From contig CM073887.1 in the NCBI GenBank assembly GCA_037176705.1, positions 59,605,001-59,669,000 on the forward strand: 64,000 nucleotides of DNA, read 5' to 3'. Under the pieces are notes generated by a model. That model saw only the letters and a list, made by a program, of their open reading frames with translations, ran no database searches and was not told where the DNA came from. Of the stretch, positions 46,508 to 58,618 are shown one piece after another. Numbering within the stretch: the first letter of the stretch is position 1; each line of letters opens with the position of its first letter. Source of the stretch: Molossus alvarezi. Lineage: Eukaryota > Chordata > Mammalia > Chiroptera > Molossidae. The position numbers and the translations under genes are program-made.

Positions 46508-46540
46508 TCCCACTCTATCCGAACAAAAATATAAATATAT
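46386..46540 (+). mobile_element. 5'-truncated Ves-type SINE with long (CT)n
   Basis: Lacks the tRNA head, starting at 'tttgtccccggccctaattg'. It holds a (CT)n run at about 46457-46502. Confidence 0.85.
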
Positions 46541-46559
46541 ATCTATATTGGAATTTTTA

Positions 46560-46758
46560 AAAATATGTTTTTGTTGATTTTTTAGAGAGAGAGGAAGGGA
46601 GAAATAAAAACATCGATGAGAGAAACATCTATCAGCTCCCTCCTGCGCACCCCCTATTGCGGATGGGGCCCGAAACCCCGGCAGGTAACCTGACCAGGTA
46701 TTGAACCTGCAACCATTTGGTGCATGAGATGATGCTCAGCCAACTGAGCTATATTGGT
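46560..46758 (-). mobile_element. Ves-like SINE, old subgroup
   Basis: 'ttttgttgattttttagagagagaggaaggg' and 'cctgaccaggtattgaacctgcaacc' in antisense. Similar to 47742 and 48690. Confidence 0.8.
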
Positions 46759-46861
46759 ATGTTTTTTAGAGTATTTTTAACTCATTTGGAACATGGAACT
46801 CTGTTTTAAGGGAAATGGTCTTAATGCAATCTTTCCCTTCTTGTCAAGAGTTAATTGGTTG

Positions 46862-47081
46862 CCTGGCCAGTGTGGCTCAGTGATTGAGCATTGACCCATG
46901 CACCAGGAGGTCACTGGTTCGATTCCCAGTCAGGGCAAATGCCCAGGTTGTAGGCACAATCCCCAGTGGGGGGCATGCAGGAGGCGGTCAATCAGATGTT
47001 CTCTGTCATCGATGTTTCTATCTCTCCCTCTCCTTTCCTCTCTCCCTAAAAATCAATAAAGAAAAATTTTTTTATTTTAAA
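46862..47081 (+). mobile_element. Ves-type SINE, second subgroup
   Basis: Perfect 16-bp target duplication AAGAGTTAATTGGTTG (46846-46861 and 47082-47097). Confidence 0.95.
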
Positions 47082-47097
47082 AAGAGTTAATTGGTTG

Positions 47098-47741
47098 AGA
47101 GATAAAAAGAGTTCAGCCTGGCGATCCTCAAATACACCAACTCAGAGACAAGCAGGTGGGGTCTGTAGGGAGAAGAGTTCTGATTTGTCCACTATCTAGT
47201 GGGTATTTGGGGTAATCTGCAAACTAGTGATCCTTATAAAAAGATTTTAAAAATGAATAAATGGCGGTGCCCCTCAAAATACTCATTCACAGCAATGGGG
47301 CCAGAGAAACTGACAATGATCATTTAAATGTTTTGGAAGTTTGCTGCAAGTTTAATTCTAGAAAAATAAAGTTTAGATTTTAGTTCTGAAGATATATGGA
47401 GCAAAACAACAAAAAAATGTGCTTGGCCGAGTCCAGAGATATTGTGGTTATTAAGATTAAGACAAGTCAGGACCACCAAAGAACTGAACAGACGCACAGA
47501 GGCGATGAGGGAGGATGCCCCTGCTGTTCAGGAAAAAGGAAAACCAGTTCGCAGGCTGTGGGCAGCCGTGTTGACCAAGCACAGGGGTGCATACGTTTTA
47601 TGTAAAGAGCGAGGTGGTGACTATTTTAGGCTTTGTGGGCTGTATAAGCTCTGTCTTAATGGCTCAATTCTGCCACCCTAATGTAAAGACAGCCACACAC
47701 ATATATAAATAAGCAACAGGGCTGTGTTTCTCTTTCTTTTT
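47098..47741. other. Intergenic stretch with no recognised feature
   Basis: No gene or repeat that I can name. Short open frames at 47396-47681 look like chance. Confidence 0.4.
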
Positions 47742-47960
47742 TTAAGGTATTTTATTGATTTTTAAAGAGAAAGGAAGGGAGAGGGAGAGAGAGGAAGAAA
47801 CATCAATGTGAGAGAGAAACATGGATCGGCTGCCTTCTGCACGCTCCTCACCAGGGACTAAGCCTGAAACCCAGGCATGTGCCCTGACCAGGAATCAAAC
47901 CAGCAACCTTCTGGAGCATGGGATGATGCCCAACCACCTGATCCACACCAGCCAGGGCAT
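47742..47960 (-). mobile_element. Ves-like SINE, old subgroup
   Basis: 'aaggtattttattgatttttaaagagaaaggaaggg' and head 'ccacaccagccagggc'. Flanking GGCTGTGTTTC / GGCTGTTTC. Confidence 0.82.
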
Positions 47961-48186
47961 GGCTGTTTCAATAAAATTTTATGTACAAAAACAGACAGGT
48001 GGCTGGATTTGGCCCTCAGACTGTAGTTTGTCAACTCCTGATCTAGCACAAGTAAAACGAAAAAAATATTCAGCTTGAAACACTCCACTAAGGTCCTCTG
48101 AAGCCTTCAGGCTAAGAAAAAAGGAAAGCCTGACTTGAAATCTTCAGGAACTAAAGCAAAATGAAAGTCTAAAATCAGAACCTCAG

Positions 48187-48343
48187 CCCTGGCATTTGGC
48201 TCAGCAGTTAGAGCATCGGCCTGCAGTCCAGAGAGACCAGGGTTGGGTTCCCGCTAAGGGCACGTACCTCGGTTGCAGTTTGTCCCCGGCCCTAATTGGT
48301 TGTGCAGGAGGCAGCCACTTGATGTGTCCCTTTCACGTCGATG

Positions 48344-48391
<48 letters not shown>

Positions 48392-48462
48392 CCTCCCACT
48401 CTATCCGAACAAAATATGGAAAAATGTCCTCGAGTGAGGATAAAAAAAAAAAAATTAAAAAT
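48187..48462 (+). mobile_element. Ves-type SINE with (CT)n
   Basis: Target duplication of form AAAATCAGAACCTCAG (48171-48186), with AAAATTAGAATCTCAG at right. (CT)n at about 48347-48386. Confidence 0.9.
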
Positions 48463-48689
48463 AAAATTAGAATCTCAGACTCTTCTTGGGAAATCCAGAT
48501 CTAAGGAATGTCATACTGGGCAAAGATGCCCAGAGCATATGTCTGAAAGGGGCCCTTTTACTATAAATTAAACAATATCAGAGAGGACATCAGAGCCTTT
48601 ATAGAGAGAGAATGAAAGAAACTCAATTACCCAGAACACTTCATAGAGAAAAAAGTATTTGAATATAACTATCAAAAATATAATTTCTT

Positions 48690-48895
48690 TTATAATATGT
48701 TTTTATTGACATTTTAGAGAGAAAAGAAGTGAGAGAGACATACATGTGAGAGAGAAGCATCTATCAGCTGCCTTCTGCACGCCCCCCACTGGGGATAGAG
48801 CCCACAACCCAGGCATGTGACCTGACCAGGAATCGAATCAGGACCTCTCAGTCCATGGGATGATGCTCAGTCCACTGAGTCACACCAGCTGGGCC
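48690..48895 (-). mobile_element. Ves-like SINE, old subgroup
   Basis: Target duplication AAAAATATAATTTCTT (48674-48689 and about 48896-48911). Confidence 0.9.
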
Positions 48896-49019
48896 AAAAA
48901 TATAATTTCTTAATATTATGAAGCATTATTAAATTGAAACAAACTTACAGGCAAACCACAAACTAAAACAAGTTGTGATCCTAAAAAATGTTTAACTCTT
49001 GATTAAGGAGAAAATGAAA

Positions 49020-49565
49020 ACTTCCAGTTCTAAGTAAGTATTGGGGATATAATGTATAGCATGGTGACTCTAGTTAATGATACTGTATTGTATACAGTCA
49101 TCCCTCGCCACTTTGCGCTTCAACTTTCGTGGCTTCACTCTATCGCATTTTTTTCAAATATATTCATTAAAAAGTTGATCGAGACAGTGCAAATGATACA
49201 GCACATGCTCAGTTGTCTGAGTCAATTATACACCCCTGTATTACAATTAAAATTAAAATTACTGTACATATGGACTGTAGACCTGTGTATTCGAGCACCC
49301 CAGGAATCCTTCAACAGCAGGTGCAACTGCTAGAGTCTGGAACAGATTAACCACGATAAACAAGGGACGACTGTATTTTAAAGTTGCTAAGAGAATAAAT
49401 CTTAAAATTTCTCATCACAGGAAAAAATTTTGTAACTATGTGTGGTGATGGACATTAACTAGACTTACTGAGGTGATCATTGTGCTGTATATATACATAT
49501 CAAATCATTATGTTGTACACTTGAAACTAATGTTATACGTCAATTATACTTTAATTTGTTTAAAA
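49020..49565 (+). mobile_element. Old L1 3' end, split by a MITE
   Basis: 'ggggatataatgtatagcatggtgactctagttaatg' and, after the MITE, 'gtgatcattgtgctgtatatatacatatcaaatcattatg...tcaattatactttaatttg' are one L1 3' UTR. Confidence 0.75.
49095..49373. mobile_element. Tc1/mariner-type MITE (279 bp)
   Basis: Terminal inverted repeats CAGTCATCCCTCG (left) and its near-complement CAAGGGACGACTG (right), flanked by TA on both sides (49093-49094, 49374-49375), inside L1 sequence. No transposase frame. The ends resemble Tigger/pogo-group elements. Confidence 0.8.
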
Positions 49566-49924
49566 AAAAATGAACACCCAGGCCCACCCCACCCTGATTT
49601 TGTGGAATTCAAATGAAGGCTCAGATATCGTGTGGCTGTATATTTAAAGTTAACAAACAGTTAAATGAAGTATGTTTTAACTCCTCACACTGAGAAACAT
49701 ACCTTCAAAATGACCTGGAAATGGCCTACTGGAATAAGGCAGACCTTCTTGGGCACCTTAAAGATGCACTCAGTATAGGAGTATCTTCTACCACAATTAT
49801 CCAGCCTGTACTTGCATGCCTCCAGGGACAGGGAGGTCCCTCCCTGACAAAAATCCCATGACAGAGCAGAAATTATGTGTTCAAAACAGCCCTTCTGTGA
49901 CCTGCCAGGACAACAAGACTGAGC

Positions 49925-50060
49925 TCTGGAATCAGACAGGCCTACATTTGAATGTTAGTGCCTTTACTTACTAGGGCAGTGTGACCTTGGGCAGCCGGTG
50001 TTGGCCCTGGGAGCCGCATCTATGAAAGTGGAGATTGATCTCAGGAGCTCACGGATAATA
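49925..50060 (+). repeat. MIR fragment
   Basis: 'gagctctggaatcagacaggcctacatttgaatg...cagtgtgaccttgggcag' is a MIR head and core. Confidence 0.75.
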
Positions 50061-50447
50061 GTTCATCAGAGCACCTGAACAGTGCTACAAACCCTTTGGT
50101 TTCAGACTCCTTGTGAGGAGAGACAGGATTGTCATTCTCAGCTTTGCCCTGCTGGGGAAGTGGAGCATATATGAGAGAATCTGCTCACATTCTCACCATT
50201 GTGGTACCAGGATTCAGAGCCAGAAGTCTGTCGCTGGAGGCTGTGCTTCAAGGGGCTGCGAGTTTGCAGGCCACTTTCCATTCTACACATTCATTGAGGA
50301 TTTTTTCTGTGCTGGCTACTACTCAGGGCACTGAGGACACAGCAGGGAGCTAAACAGGCCTTAGAGGAGCAAAAAGTTCTAGAGCAGTGAATCAGGCAAT
50401 AAGCAACGAACATGATACCTAAATATGTGAGACTGTATATTGGAAAA

Positions 50448-50577
50448 CAAGCCTGCCCAGCTGGTGTTGAGCATCTACCCATGCACCTAGAGGTCACCGG
50501 ACTCATGAATGTTTATCTCTCTCTCCCTCTCCCTTCCTCTCTCTCTCTAAAATCAATAAAAATAAAAAAAAATTTTA
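50448..50577 (+). mobile_element. Ves-type SINE with internal deletion
   Basis: Head 'gcccagctggtgttgagcatctacccatgcacc' joins almost directly to the CT-rich 3' part. Confidence 0.75.
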
Positions 50578-50578
50578 G

Positions 50579-50818
50579 TCCTGGCCGGTTTGGCTCAGTG
50601 GTTAGAGAGTGTACCTGTGGTCCAGAGAGACCCAAGTTTGGTTCACGCTAAGGGCATGTACTTTGGTTGCAGTTTGTCTCCGGCCCTGGTTGGGTAGTGC
50701 AGGTGGCAGCCACTTGATGTGTCCCTTTCACATCGATGTTTCTCTCTCTTCCTCTCTCTCCCTCCTGCTCTGTCTGAATAAAAAGTGGAAAAATGTCCTC
50801 GGGTGAGGATAAAAAATA
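50579..50818 (+). mobile_element. Ves-type SINE
   Basis: Full head 'cctggccggtttggctcagtggttagag', CT-rich body and tail 'gtcctcgggtgaggat'. Followed by an (AT)n and (ATT)n tract to about 50872. Confidence 0.9.
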
Positions 50819-50929
50819 TATATATATCTATATACATATATATATCATTATTATTATTATTATTATTATTAAAGAAAGAAAGAAAACAAGTGCTACAGAG
50901 AAAGATAAGCAGAGTGGTTAAAGGGTAAT

Positions 50930-51480
50930 CCACAGGTTTGAGGAGGGTTGTCATTTTACATAGGACGGCCAGAAAAGGGCTTGTTGAGGTTTATTATTGG
51001 GTTACTCTGAAATTTCTTGTTTCCCCTCCCTCATTTTCAGATCTCACCTCTGGGGCCGGGGATGGGCCAAGGTGGCTTCACCAGCCAGGCAAAGGCCCTG
51101 AATTCACACTTGAAAGAAATGAGCAGACTAATCAAGAGAATACCAGGGGGGAGAGAGTGTCTTAGGTAGAGGCAACAGCCCTGGTGCAAAGGCCCTGAGG
51201 CTGAACTGTGTCTGGAAAAGAACAGCAAGGAGGAAGAGAGGAACAGAAGGAGTAATGAAAGGGAGGAAGGTGAGGGTGGGAGGTGATGACAGCGTGTTTT
51301 GTGGGGTCTTGTGGTCACAGTGAGGACTTTGGCTTCTAGTGATGTGGGAGCCATGGAGGACTCTGAGCAGAGAGACATGACCTAACTCGGGTGTCCCTGG
51401 GTGCTCTCTGGCTGCTGTGGGAGAACAGTTTGGAAACATGAGTGGGAAGTATGGGGGCTGGACCGGGTGGAGGTGGTGAG
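50930..51480 (+). repeat. L2-like LINE remnant
   Basis: 'gcaaaggccctgaggctgaactgtgtctgg...aggactttggcttctagtgatgtgggagccatggagga' follows the order of L2 sequence. Diverged. Confidence 0.5.
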
Positions 51481-53740
51481 AGATGGCTGATTTGGGACAG
51501 ATTCTGCAGGCAGAGCCCACTGACTTTTCTGACCGGTTGAGATGTGGGAGTGGGAGAAAGAGCAGGGTGTGCGAGCGGCAGAGCGGCAGCAGGAGGATGG
51601 CTGAGACCCATGCAGCAGAAGTCAGAGGGGACTGTTCAGCTCAGGGGCAGACACACATCGAGCACGGTGGACTCATACAGACAGCCAGGCCCCAGTCCTC
51701 CTTCACCACAGATGGTGCAGACATCTCTGCACCCATCCCAGAGAGAAGGAAGAAGAGGGACTTCCTGAATGGGGCTGAAAAGTAACACTTCAACAGCTGA
51801 GAAGCTTGACTTGAGTGTCCAAAGTGTCCAAACTGTGATGGGTGAGAGTATCTGGCCAAAAAGAAGTCAGGTTACAGGACTAGAAAGTTCCTTATTTGCA
51901 TCCCTGGAACCTGTGAAAATCACATCCATGGAAAGATCCCCAGGCCAGCTGCTTTCTTGGTGGGAGTGAGTAGGAGCCAGTGGGCACGGAGCTCAGGGGC
52001 AGGTCAATGCCACTCTCACCGTGAGGGTAAGGAACAAGGAACACATGGGCTTAGGGTCTGGAGTCTTTCCTTTTCCTCTTCCTCTTTCTTCTCATCCAGA
52101 ACCCCGTGGGCTCAGACCACACGAGCTGGGGGTGGGCGTGGGTGGCTTCTCCAGCCCAGCAAAGGCCCCGATTCATACTCACCATGACCGAGAGAGTGTC
52201 CTGCCTGCATTGCTCACGGCTCGCAGCCCGAGATGGGAGGGGCTGAGGACCTGGGTCCTATTATACACGGGGTCTCTAGAGCTGCTGTCCCAGGGGCCCC
52301 CAGCCATTAACAAGCCCCCCAGGACTCAGGCTGGTGACACTCTATGGGTTTTTTCCCTCCTGGAAAAGAGACTCCAGGGTCCACTTCCCTGGGCCCCAGA
52401 CTCTCATGGCAAAAAGTAGGAAAGGACTAATTATGATTTATTTTGTGGATGGTTGTCACAAACGCACTCCTCACTCCATCAGTGCTCCCCAGGCCTGTCA
52501 GTGCCCACCCATGCTGGGCAAGGCTGCTAACCAAGGAAAATGCAGCCCCAGCCCTGCCTTCAAGGAGGAAGGAACGAGTGAATCACTTGATGTTGTTACC
52601 CAAATGTTGCCCGGGCTTATCTTCTCAGGGTGACCACAGCCCCTCCATCCCTCTCCGTGTTCTCCCCAGAATTAATTAGCCACCAAATTCTACTCTTCCT
52701 TCTCGATTTCCCCACCCCCTCAGCCCCACCCTCATTCAAGCTGCAACGTTCTTACCTGTTGCAAAAGCTGCCAGTGTCACCCTCTAGTCTGAACTCTGCA
52801 CCAGCATCAGAATGGGAGCTCTGGCTGTGTTCCCTCTCTACTCAGGGACCTTCCATGGTTTTCCATGGCCCTCAGTGTAAAGTTTAAAATTCCCCATCTG
52901 CACATTTAAGACCCTTGTGGTCTGGCCCTGGGTACCCTCTCTAAGTCCAAATCCAGTCATTGCTCCATGCAAACTGACACACATCCATTTATTAAGTTAA
53001 CAATAAATAAGGAAGTGTGGCATAGACCCGGCCATTCCGAATTGTTGACCCTTCCTCTTTGATCTCCATGCTGTATCACACCATTTTGCCTCTCTCCGTG
53101 CTATTTATTTTCCCCTCCTCTTACCTCCTGGCAAACTCCTCACCCTCCTGAAAGACATATCTCTAGCATTAAGAAGATATACACACATCTTCTTTGTCCA
53201 TTCATCCGTTGACTGACATTAGGTTATTTTTATATTTTGGCTAATGTGAACAGTGCTGCAATGAACACAGGAGTTCTAGCTGAGAATTTGACTTCATGAA
53301 TTTAATTTCATGACTGGACATGAGTAGTGTCATGATTTTGCAAACTCCTCCTTTATACCCCTGTCATATTTTGGGTTCTCCCAGAAGCAGACCCTGAGAC
53401 AAAAATTTGAGTAGAAGTAAGTTTATTTTGGAGGTGACCCCAGAAATACAAGCATGGAAGTGGGGTAATGAGAAAAGACAGGAAAAGAAGCTAATAGAGT
53501 ATATGTTATCAGGCAACTTACCCCTGTGGCAGCTAGGGTTCATTTCCACCGGAAACCTCTGGGAAGCAGCATGGAATATTTATTAGTTGCTCTCACGGAA
53601 TTCCTGCTTATACAGACCTGACTGCCCCTCAATTTACCCCATCCCCAGTTAAGGAGTACAGACTGACTGCTTCAAAAAATCAGTACATCCCATACCCCAT
53701 CACCATAGTGATTGAGTAGAGTAGCAGTGCTAAAAAGCAA
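51480..53740. other. Intergenic DNA, mostly without recognised features
   Basis: A segment at 52060-52185 resembles 51020-51115. L2-like wording lies at about 52730-52980 ('aagacccttgtggtctggccctg'), an L1 fragment at about 53160-53350, and copy B of the unclassified repeat at 53380-53600. Open frames here look like chance. Confidence 0.45.
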
Positions 53741-53744
53741 TCCC

Positions 53745-53925
53745 AACCACCACCACCAGGGGACAATTGGCAATGCCTGGAGACATTTTTGGTTGTCACA
53801 ATAAAGAAGGGGCATTTAGTGAGGGGGGAGCAGAGATGCCATTAAACATCCTACAGTGCACAGGAGAGCCCCCTATAGTAAGGAATGATCTGGCCCCAAA
53901 TGTCAATATTGCCAACAATGAGAAA
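53745..53925 (+). mobile_element. MER5A-type hAT MITE
   Basis: 'ggggacaattggcaatgcctggagacatttttggttgtcac' through 'ggccccaaatgtcaatattgcc' is MER5A wording. Confidence 0.85.
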
Positions 53926-54990
53926 CCTTCACTAAGAGGATGGATACATGACCCAACTGGAGTCAATACAAAATCAACCTCAAGTCTAGAAGTTTCTCAG
54001 TTCCCTGGAAAGTGCAGTATGGCCAATGACCTTCGCACCTATTTTGCTAACAGAGAGGGAGAGATAGAGCTGTGCCGGTAGGAAGAGTTGTGTCGGGTGC
54101 CACATGGAGCCCGAGGATGACACTGATGCCCAAAGAAAAATCTGTATAGATGAAAAGAAATTTAGCCCTCATTTGAGTCACTAGATCAAATCGTCCCTGA
54201 AGCTGGTTCTTTTTAGTTACATGAGCTAATAATTTTGTTTGTTTGTTTAAGCCAGCTGGGTTAATTTGTGTCAAATGCAACCAAGATGACTCCATGTGAC
54301 AGAGGAATCAATGAACATTATCCTATCCTCTTTTCCTGGAAAAACCTAGTGTGAACACAACCTTGTCTTGGAGCACAACTGGTTGCAAGACAGAAACCCA
54401 CCTAAGCTGGTATAGGTAAAGGAGTATTTTTTACATGGGCACAGCATTGTCCCCAGACTCAAAGGAAGCATGAAGTAAAGGTGACTTTCATGCAAAACCA
54501 GCATCAGGCACTTAGAAGGCAATGAATAAATAAGTGTGATGTCAATGGAGTGAATGCTCAATCAACTGGAGTTGATACTTCTGAAACTGAGAAAGTCCTT
54601 CTAACTCTAGGACCATTTGAGCACACTTCTCTGATTCTCCCTGCACACTAGCTCCATTCTTCTGCTGCTTGCAGAAGTACCCACCACTCCAAACTGGCCA
54701 CCCATGTTTCTTAATCTGCTGGTGACCTTAAAAGCTCCACCAACTGATGGCTTTCTTAGCATTTCCATTAAACAATGTTTTAGAGCAAATATGATTGGAT
54801 CATCCTAAGTCAGGTGACTGATTCAATCAATGAAATCATCTGCCAAAAGAGGAAGAAGCACAGGTGGGCAGGCAAGCCAAATGGGTTTAAACCAATATGG
54901 GAGCTCAAGTTAGCCTTGAAGACAGAAGCCCCACTACTACCATTCCCTACCTTATCTAGACACACACCAATGACACTGAGTGTTAACTAT
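53925..54990. other. Intergenic stretch downstream of NOTCH3
   Basis: 'gttacatgagctaataattttg...taagccagctgggttaatttgtgtc' at about 54217-54275 resembles the 3' part of an old LTR. The rest is unrecognised. Confidence 0.4.
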
Positions 54991-54993
54991 TCC

Positions 54994-54999
54994 TTTATT
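54994..54999 (-). terminator. NOTCH3 polyadenylation signal AATAAA
   Basis: Minus-strand AATAAA about 990 bases after the stop, the first canonical hexamer found in the 3' UTR. Confidence 0.65.
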
Positions 55000-55988
55000 A
55001 GGTAGTGAGGGGAGTAGGGGGCTGTACAATGCAAGGCCTGGGAATTTAGCTACACAGGGATTGTGATTAGAAGCCATATTACAAAAATAGCCTAGAAATA
55101 CTTCTATTCTGCCATGGGGCTGGGCCAGGGGAGTACCAGGAGAGGTGCCACTCAGACAGCTCCTTCCCACCTTGCAGTCCCATATATACAGGGAGACAAA
55201 GTGAAATGCACGTATCTCCCCTGGTCCTCATGTTCCCACCACCCGCTCCCAAGTTCCCAAGGGAGGTGGCCAGGCTCTAGTGTGGGGGGACAAATCTGGG
55301 GGTGGGCTCTTTGAGGCAGCAAAGCTATAGAACAAGTTCCATCTGGAATGCAGTGAAGTGAGGGAGGTGGGGTGGGGAGAAAGCTCCCACATCTCGCCAA
55401 CCCCTGGCCCCAGAGGGTGCGCCCAAGGGTGCCTACTTGGTACACACCAGGGTCATGTACTCAGTACACAGGATCCCAGTCATGCCTGTGTACTCAGTAC
55501 ACAGAATCCAGCTTGGCCAAATGGGCCCACAGACTCAGCCCCATGGGGGCACTGGGGGGTTTGCAGGGGGCAGGGAGCATCTCCATATATATATTTTGTA
55601 AAAAAAAAATAATAATAATAATAAGTTTGTTTAAATGAATTTGTTTCTATACAAAATGTAAAAAAAAATAATAATCCACTCGTGTCAGAGTGTAAGGAGT
55701 GAGAGAGGCCAGAGGAGGCAAGAAAGGAAGGAAGGGAGAATTGGGGAGCAGGAAGAGGGGGGGACAGGAGGAGGTCCCATACTCATCAAAAGACCCGTGG
55801 GTGTGGGTCAGTCTGAACCCCTTATAAATAAAGGAAGACCGAAGCCCTAGGCTGGTGACCTATCTCAGGGATAGGGGGTGCAGGAAGATTGGTAAAGAGA
55901 GAAGAGAATGAAAAAGATTAAAGAAAGAGAAGAGAATCAGGGCAGGGTGTCGTTTCAGTCCCCCAAAATCCAAGAACTGAGGAGCATC
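54994..55988 (-). other. NOTCH3: NOTCH3 3' UTR
   Basis: From the stop codon to the AATAAA at 54999-54994 (minus), about 1 kb, similar to the 3' UTR length I expect for NOTCH3. It contains AT-rich runs at 55607-55670 and two near-palindromes TGTACTCAGTACACAG at about 55456 and 55489. It is free of young SINEs, unlike its surroundings. Confidence 0.75.
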
Positions 55989-57932
55989 TCAAGCCAACAC
56001 CTGCCTCTTGGAGGTGACTTCGGGCTGGGGCCCCAGTTGGGTCTGGGCCTGAACTAGGGGGCCAGGGACAGACAGGGAGAGTGGCTGGGCAGGCAGTGTC
56101 CCGGCAGCTGTGGCTGTGGCCCCGGTGGCAGTGGCCGGGCTGGGTGTGGAGTCGGACCAGTCTGAGAGTGAGGGAGGTGAGGGGCTGGCCCAGTGTTCAG
56201 GGGACTCAGGGGATGGGGTCAGGTAGGGATGCTCACTGGGGACCCGGAGGAAGCGAGCCTTGGGGGGACTGCCATGAGCCCCAGGTACTGGATACTCCTC
56301 ACCATGTCCTGGGGCTGCCAGATATGGTGGGGGCCGCTCCTGGGGAGACACAGGGGTCCCAGGGTTCAGCAGCTGGGGTCCTGGTGCCAGCGGCAGCAGG
56401 AATGAAGGGCCTGGCGGGGCAGGCGGGGGCAGCCGGGCCCAGTCAAGGGGAACAGCCACAGGGTTCAGCAAGCCCAGGCTGAGCACGCAGCCCCCAGGGG
56501 GCTGGCGTCCTAGACCTGCCCTGCCCGCACCCCCAAGTTGTGCCAGGGACACAGCTGTGGTGGTGGCACCCACGTAGGGCCCCTCAAGAGGGAAGCCTCC
56601 AGGGGACACAGGGGGCCCACCAAAGGGCCGTGGGGAGTCCAGAGAGTCTACAGGGGACAGTGTGACTGAGCTCTCAGCCAGGGGCCCCGGGCAGGCCAGC
56701 GTCAGCTTCTTACCCCGGCCCCGGGTGCCCTGTGGTCCCAGCCCTGTTTTCCCTGGTGGTCTCCGGCTCTTCTTGCCCCCCGACTGTGCCGCCTTGAGGC
56801 CAGGGAGGAAGGCCCCCGGCGGGCAGAGCAAGGGCCCCAGGCCATGGGAGCCTGGGGGGCTGCGAGGCCCACTGGGCTGGTCCAGCAAGCGTACAATGTC
56901 CTGGTGTAGCCTCTCCTGGGCCACGTCACGTGGCAGCCTGTCCAAATGGTCAGTGATCTCCCGGTTGGCAAAGTGATCCAGCAGGAGCTTGGCAGCCTCA
57001 TAGCTGCCCTCCCGGGCAGCCAGGAACAGTGGAGTCTCCTCCTGGGGGGAGCCCAGAACCCACAAGATGTCAGGGTCACAAGGGCCAGGATGAACTCTTA
57101 GCCAACAACACCAGGGCCTCCATCCTCTGATGGAACCCGAGAGCTAAGAGTTCATACTCTCCAGCCTGACAGACCTGGGTTCAACTCCCATCTCTGATGG
57201 GGGAGTCTAGGCAAGTTTTTATTTAAACTACATCGATGGAGCACCTACTAATTGCCAGCCCCAGAGCCAGGAACAGAGTGAGGAGAGTGAGGCACCCACA
57301 TTAGGCATAAAATTTAAGGGGGCATCAAAACTTTCAGTCATCAAAATAAATATTTTAACGTAATGTTTTTTAAAATAATTTATATTAATGCAAAAAATCC
57401 ATAACAAATAAAATATGGAAAATTTAAATAAGGACAGAATCTACCTGTACCACTCTGAGTAGAGTAATACCACCTTTCAAGGCTTTTTAAACAACGATCA
57501 TAAAGTTACCTTTTGTTGAGGATCCACTTAGCACGTTACCTCACTGAATCCTCGGAAGAAGCAATGAGATAGGTACTGTTGCTTCTCCATTTCACAGATG
57601 AGAACACTGAAGTTCAGAGGAATTAAGTAACTTTCCCAAGGTCACATAGCAACTGCCACGCATTTCCTTCTCTGATCTACTGTTGGAGCCTCTTGGGCTC
57701 AGGTCCCACCCCCAAAAGCTGTCTGCAGACTGGGTGAATGCTCCCACTAGACTACCGTACTCCCTCTCTGCTACCTGGCAGGGGAAGATCTGTGCCAGGG
57801 TTGACCCTCAGGAGGGCCAAGAGCTGGGGCTCACCTTGCTATCCTGCATGTCCTTGTTGGCTCCATTTTTGAGCAGGGCCAAGGTGGCCTCCACATTGTT
57901 GACAGCTGCAGCCCAGTGTAAGGCTGATTTCC
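55989..57932 (-). CDS. NOTCH3: NOTCH3, last two coding exons (C-terminal part; the rest lies beyond the window)
   Basis: Exon 57932-57835 encodes [20 protein letters not shown], an ankyrin repeat. The final exon 57041-55989 (stop TGA at 55991-55989) starts [20 protein letters not shown] and holds the last ankyrin repeats. It then has a basic segment ([10 protein letters not shown]), a PPPY motif (RPPPYLAA) that can bind WW-domain ubiquitin ligases, the WS-x-S-x-P degron region ([10 protein letters not shown]) and the terminal KRQVLA. The order matches the NOTCH3 intracellular domain, which enters the nucleus after gamma-secretase cleavage and activates RBPJ targets; the C-terminal PEST region controls its turnover. 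Junctions are GT-AG and the frame is intact. Next exons are expected upstream at coordinates above 64000. Confidence 0.96.
57540..57665 (-). repeat. MIR in the last NOTCH3 intron
   Basis: 'acctcactgaatcctcggaagaagc...atttcacagatgagaacactgaagttcagagg...ccaaggtcacatagcaac' is an antisense MIR. A MIR-like + piece lies at 57140-57200. Confidence 0.8.
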
Positions 57933-58618
57933 CTGGGGGGAGTGGAGAGAGGTCAGGGTCAGAGTCAGGCTCCTGTCCTGGTCCTCCAAGTCAGAGAAGC
58001 AGGAAATGCCCAGAATATGGCCTGGGGGCAAGGAGTGGACCTGCCATGAGTATTTAAGCACCTGTGTTAGGGTCTGTGTATGTGTGCAGATCCACAGAAT
58101 GACTCTCTGTCCAAGGGAGATAATGCACATGTGTGTGCACATCTGTACATGTGACTCTCCATATATGGCGAGAACTATGCAGCCCTCACTTGTTTGTACC
58201 TAGAGATGTGTTGTCCAATGCAGTTGCCACCAGTCGCATGTGCCTCTTTAGATTTAAAGTAACTAAAATTAAATAAAATACATGCCAAGACCACTCAATG
58301 GGGAAAGAATAGCTTTCTCAACAAATGGTGCTGGGACAACTTGATCTTCACATACAAAAAAATGAAGTTGGACCCCTTACCTCAAACCATATACAAAAAA
58401 TAACTCAAAATGAAATCAAAGACCTAAATGTAAAAGCCAAAACTATAAATCATTTAGAAGAAAACACAGGAGTAAATCTTTATGATCTTGAATTAGACAA
58501 AGATTCTTAGATATGACACGAAAAACAGAAGCAACAATACAAAAAAAAAAAAAACAGATAAACTGGACATCATCAAAATTAAAACTTTTATGCTTTGAAG
58601 GACAACATCAATAAAGTG

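Noticed and set aside
51037..52887. Several 60-132-codon frames between the olfactory receptor and NOTCH3
   Set aside because: Partly L2-like sequence, no homology recognised, frames overlap on both strands.
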